From Deltaproteobacteria bacterium HGW-Deltaproteobacteria-8 (GTDB taxonomy: Bacteria > Desulfobacterota > Desulfovibrionia > Desulfovibrionales > Desulfovibrionaceae), in assembly GCA_002840405.1 (NCBI GenBank), contig PHAR01000001.1, forward strand, positions 392,320 to 456,319: a stretch of 64,000 nt of DNA, written 5' to 3'. The position numbers were made by a program, and so were the translations under genes. This document shows positions 60,623 to 64,000 of the stretch, one piece after another. The stretch's first letter is position 1, and the number at the start of each line of letters is the position of its first letter. Below the pieces are notes generated by a model that searched no databases, was not told where the DNA came from, and was given only the letters and a program-made list of their open reading frames with translations.

Positions 60623-63600
60623 TTGATCTTCCCAAAGATGGATTGGTGGTTCGAGATGATGCCTGCCCACTTGGAAACATCGCTAGAGAAACGGATGACC
60701 AGATAACCGGCGTTGGCAAGACAAGCCTCTTGCGTGGCGTCTTTGGCCTGAACATCGGAATGGGTGTGTACATGACCATCAATGTAGATGAGCGCACCAT
60801 GATTCTCATAGAAGAAATCAGGCTGGGTGTGGCATTCCGGGATGCTGTGCTGGGCATGGCTGGGCAGCTTGAGGCCTCTCGCCTCCAGGAACTCGAGCCA
60901 ATCCCGTTCAAGCTTATCCCCTGCCAGCTTGAGAAGATCATCCAGGTGCTTCTCCCTCGGCTTGGGGCCAGGAGATGAGGACACAGTCGCCTGGGCCAAA
61001 TCCATGAGGAAGTCCTTTACCAACTGCCGGTCAAGCAGCCCATGGTCCCTCTGGTTGGCATAATTCAGCAGGCAGTCATAGCAGGCCGCCTCGCAGTCCT
61101 CCGAGGCTCCAGGAGGCCGTCTCCTGTCTTCGCCAGTGTCCGGATCGAAGTGACAAATCTCCAATGCCAGCCGAGCCACTTCAGCAAGATCCTGAGGCCC
61201 GTCAAGAAGTCTGCGGAGCACTCCTGCCCCACCTTCTGCTGATTCGTAGAAGAGGATGGTCCGCCTGTCGGTGGGTTTTGGCAGCGGTTCTGCGGCCAAC
61301 TCCATGCTTTCAAGCTGGAACTTGATCTCTATGGCTCTCTTGAGGGCCGCCTGGAGCGCCGCCATGAACTCAATGTTCAAAGCTCTTTTCGGCTCCAGGA
61401 TCAGGCTGTTGCGCCTATCCGCCACGTAGGGGATGACCCGTTGGGTATTGCTGGTCATCGGATCGGTGTCGTCATCGTCTTGATCGGCGTTATTCTTGGA
61501 CCACAGCCCCTTATCCATATCCAGTACAAAGCCGTGCTCGTCCTTGTTCTTGCGCCTGCTCCATCCCATGTTGATGCGCCACAGGGTTGCTCCATGGCCG
61601 TAGGTCAAGCTGGCGACCTCTCCCTTGTCGCCACTGACGCTCCCGTGCCTGAACGTCGGTGTACCGTCCTGTTCATCAAATCGAACCGTGGTAACCAAGT
61701 CGAACCCGTAGCGCATCCGCTCTTCTTCATCGGAGTTGATCTTGTCCCGCCTCCGTGTGGCCACGTTCTGCATACGGAAGAGCGGGCCAAGGGGGAGGTT
61801 CAAAGGATTCTCGCACTGCTCGCACAAGTCTGGGCCACCCGTGTCCGGACAGTTGTGGAGGTAACCGCAAATGGGGCAAATCTTCGCCTTGGTCAGCAAC
61901 GGCTCCTCTTCGCTCACCGGCATGATGACCTTGTGGATCACGTATCTGGCCCCTTCATGGTAGAGCACAGCCCTCGGCCCAAACTCCGAAATGGCAAGGA
62001 ACCTGGGGCGTGAGAGGTACTCGTCCCGCTGCTTGGTCTTACGAGCGGGGATGAAGGCCGAGAGTGGCAACCTGGGGAAGTTGTACCCCGGCAGGAAACC
62101 CTCGCTGGCGAAATAGCGATAGCAGTAGAAATCAGACTGCTGGATGCTGTCCACGTCCGTCAACAGGGCAAGCTGTGATTCAGCCTCTTGCCGCTGACGC
62201 TTGGCCCGCGCCTTTTCATCGTGCGACCTCGTGGCGTCGCGAATGACTGCGTCCTGCTCGTGCGCCTGAGCCAGTGCTGAACGATAGAGGCCACGCCAAC
62301 GATCACAGGCCTGGTTGAACCTCTTCCCGACATGGGCAAAAACTCCGTCCAGCCACTTGTCATCGTACCAGTCCACCAAACTCAGATCGCCCTTGATGGT
62401 CGCCAGCACCTCTTTCGCTCGAGTCAAAGCTCGCTTCTTCGGATCAGTGGCAGTGAGCTTCTCCAAAACAGAGGGCAGAAAAGGATACTGCTGCTGGTCA
62501 CTACCAAGGTCCAGGATGTCCCTGAGTGATTTCTTGAGGTCGAGGTCCGACTCCGCAAGCCAAATGGCCTGCATGTGAGCGCGGACAAGGTCTTCATTCG
62601 TCAAGTCCAGCCGGGGCGGAGTGACGCTTCCCGCCACCATTTTCGTCGGGCGCTTGAAGAAATACTGATCGTGGGGACTACCCGTGGTGCAGTAGGTGAA
62701 CACCAGCGCGGGCTGTCCACCTCTGCCAGCACGGCCACTCCGCTGAGCATAGTTCGCGGGTGTAGGCGGCACATTCCTGAGGTTCACCACGTTCAAGTCC
62801 GAGATGTCGATACCAAGTTCCATTGTCGGGGAGCAGAAGAGGATGGGGAGCCGTGCCTTGCGGAATGCCTCCTCTCGCTCCTCGCGGAGAGAGTATGGCA
62901 CCTGGGCCGTATGCTCTCTGGCGGTATACCCCTTCAGGCCGAACGCCACGAACTTGTAGAAATCAACAAAGAAAGGGTTGGTACGGAGACCAGTATCCGA
63001 GATGTGCGGCACCCTGATTGGATCGTGGTATGCCTGAGAGCCATCACCAGCTTTCCAGACGATGGCAGCAGCACGGAGCTGGAACCCAGGAACTTCATCC
63101 GGCTTCCTGGGAGGCCTGACAACTTCAAGCAGACCACCCTCTGTCAGGATGGTCAGGAGGTTGGCAAAAATCCCCGACAGCTCACCCATCTTGATCCGTT
63201 CAGAATACGCTGGGAACGTATTCTTGCGCCCCAGGAATTGGCCGAAGCCGCCACGTGGAGAAAGGTAAACGTAGCCCTGGTATTCTTTTGGGCGAATCCC
63301 TCTGGGGTACAAGACGGCGGCATGCTCCATCTTCTTCTTCTCGGCCTCATCCAATCCCCAAGGCTCGATCAGGTACTGGTAGCTCTGCTGCTGGATGGCT
63401 TCTTGGTGGGCGCTGTCGAGATAGTCCACCTTCACGGCCAGATTCCGTCTGAAGTAGTCCAGCAGGACCTTGCAGACATGTATCCTGGTAGCGACATCCG
63501 CCGAAGAAAGCGCCGCATGGCAGCCTCCCCAGGCCGTGGCATTACCGCAGATGGACGACAAGGCGGGGTAATCGATCCCGAGAAGCCCGCATTGCTCCAG

Positions 63601-64000
63601 GTTCGGGGATGTCACGCGCCAACCACGCTTGAGGTCGTTGTACAAGCGATACCCGAGGACATTGCGTAAGGCCTTCCCCGCATTGATCAACTGGATTTCC
63701 GATGCTTCCCCAGTCAGGGTCGAATACTCCTCAGGATCAAGCCCCAAAGCGTTGAAGACTCGAGGGGCCAATTCATCATGGGAGATGCCATCTGGCCCAG
63801 CGTCCAAAGCAGCGCGATAGAGCGCAGAACGGAGCATGCTGACTTCGATAAAATCGTTGAAGTGGCCAGCCTGAAGGGAAGCGTCCTGCCGGTTGTCGGT
63901 GAAACTGAGGAGCTTTTTGGCTTCATCCTCCAGGTCAGCTTCCGCTCGCAGGAGCTTGACGGTGGACAACCCGAGGACTGTTGTCGCAGTACTGCGACCA
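60619..64000 (-). CDS. YprA-type helicase fused to DUF1998 and a C-terminal nuclease (5' end outside the window)
   Basis: About 1,126 codons are visible and the frame is open to the window edge, so the N-terminal part with Walker A and B is missing. In order: helicase domain 2 (KLLSFTDNRQDASLQAGHF, LFCSPTMELGIDISDLNVV, YAQRSGRAGRGG), a long insert with a zinc pair (CPICG ... CEQC), the DUF1998/MZB domain (YESAEGGAGVLRRLL, CEAACYDCLLNY), and a C-terminal Vsr/DUF559-like nuclease (PDFFYENHGALIYIDGH and a later Lys, GYLVIRFSSD). DISARM splits the helicase (DrmA) and DUF1998 (DrmB) and carries a PLD nuclease (DrmC). Here one chain may do all three. It heads the operon. Confidence 0.85.
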   Translation of the reverse strand, partial: GRSTATTVLGLSTVKLLRAEADLEDEAKKLLSFTDNRQDASLQAGHFNDFIEVSMLRSALYRAALDAGPDGISHDELAPRVFNALGLDPEEYSTLTGEASEIQLINAGKALRNVLGYRLYNDLKRGWRVTSPNLEQCGLLGIDYPALSSICGNATAWGGCHAALSSADVATRIHVCKVLLDYFRRNLAVKVDYLDSAHQEAIQQQSYQYLIEPWGLDEAEKKKMEHAAVLYPRGIRPKEYQGYVYLSPRGGFGQFLGRKNTFPAYSERIKMGELSGIFANLLTILTEGGLLEVVRPPRKPDEVPGFQLRAAAIVWKAGDGSQAYHDPIRVPHISDTGLRTNPFFVDFYKFVAFGLKGYTAREHTAQVPYSLREEREEAFRKARLPILFCSPTMELGIDISDLNVVNLRNVPPTPANYAQRSGRAGRGGQPALVFTYCTTGSPHDQYFFKRPTKMVAGSVTPPRLDLTNEDLVRAHMQAIWLAESDLDLKKSLRDILDLGSDQQQYPFLPSVLEKLTATDPKKRALTRAKEVLATIKGDLSLVDWYDDKWLDGVFAHVGKRFNQACDRWRGLYRSALAQAHEQDAVIRDATRSHDEKARAKRQRQEAESQLALLTDVDSIQQSDFYCYRYFASEGFLPGYNFPRLPLSAFIPARKTKQRDEYLSRPRFLAISEFGPRAVLYHEGARYVIHKVIMPVSEEEPLLTKAKICPICGYLHNCPDTGGPDLCEQCENPLNLPLGPLFRMQNVATRRRDKINSDEEERMRYGFDLVTTVRFDEQDGTPTFRHGSVSGDKGEVASLTYGHGATLWRINMGWSRRKNKDEHGFVLDMDKGLWSKNNADQDDDDTDPMTSNTQRVIPYVADRRNSLILEPKRALNIEFMAALQAALKRAIEIKFQLESMELAAEPLPKPTDRRTILFYESAEGGAGVLRRLLDGPQDLAEVARLALEICHFDPDTGEDRRRPPGASEDCEAACYDCLLNYANQRDHGLLDRQLVKDFLMDLAQATVSSSPGPKPREKHLDDLLKLAGDKLERDWLEFLEARGLKLPSHAQHSIPECHTQPDFFYENHGALIYIDGHVHTHSDVQAKDATQEACLANAGYLVIRFSSDVSKWAGIISNHQSIFGKIK

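Larger units (their letters stand above)
46158..64000. mobile_element. Integrated element (left part) carrying a defence island
   Basis: The left end is the tRNA-Ser 3' fragment. From there to the end of the window gene content changes to a polymerase, an HTH protein, small zinc proteins, nucleases, helicases and a methylase. GC content drops below that of the flank, most clearly in 50028-50582. No integrase, excisionase or second att copy is seen, so the element must continue beyond 64000. Whether it is a phage satellite, a genomic island or an ICE cannot be decided here. Confidence 0.75.

Noticed and set aside
46158-64000. CRISPR array or BREX system in the element
   Set aside because: No regularly spaced direct repeats and no cas genes; no PglZ, BrxL or BrxC. 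The methylase has SNF2 and DUF1998 partners instead.

Overview
This window is GC-rich bacterial DNA, probably from a sulfate-reducing deltaproteobacterium of the Desulfovibrio type. The inference rests on an alternative (siroheme-dependent) heme pathway cluster ahbC-hemB-ahbD-ahbA, an FdhD formate dehydrogenase maturation protein, a RACo-like ferredoxin/ASKHA protein and many PAS-rich hybrid kinases. No rRNA gene or taxonomic marker is present, so the assignment stays an inference.

Chromosomal part (1 to about 46,150). From left to right: an Nramp metal transporter and fdhD (+); a heme operon read leftwards (ahbC, hemB, ahbD, ahbA, then rpe and an alpha/beta-hydrolase that lacks its serine); an OmpA-type lipoprotein; a zinc-ribbon/Yip1 membrane protein; two glycosyltransferases coupled to an unusual PEP/pyruvate-binding protein; a rightward kinase-regulator-kinase set; a rightward run of a RACo-like protein, an Rsm22-like methyltransferase, lipB, lipA and a DASS anion transporter that ends at a clear terminator; a leftward set of two rRNA methyltransferase-like genes, a FAD protein, OsmC and a frameshifted sialidase; a PaaK-type ligase; a prepilin peptidase; a FecR/OmpA pair; folD; two large hybrid histidine kinases in tandem; a small exported protein; and malate synthase G.

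Mobile part (about 46,158 to beyond 64,000). A 20-bp copy of the 3' end of a tRNA-Ser gene, still followed by what looks like the old tRNA terminator on the chromosomal side, marks the left end of an integrated element. The intact tRNA and the integrase should lie to the right of the window. The element is less GC-rich. It carries a Cys/His protein, a minimal family-A-like polymerase with an altered steric gate, a divergently read HTH protein, a small zinc-ribbon protein and a leftward defence operon. That operon, in order of transcription, encodes a helicase-DUF1998-nuclease fusion (5' end outside the window), an SNF2 helicase, a 1,412-residue adenine methylase, a protein with three zinc-finger-like units, a DUF262-DUF1524 nuclease and a PD-(D/E)XK-like protein. 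It shares DrmD- and DrmMI-like parts with DISARM but fuses the DrmA/DrmB functions and ends them in a nuclease, so it looks like a DISARM relative rather than a standard class 1 or class 2 system.

A 13-bp palindrome, GTCCAANTTGGAC, occurs five times in the element (three times inside the HTH gene). I saw it nowhere in the chromosomal part. It is the best unexplained signal in the window, together with the fused helicase operon and the polymerase.
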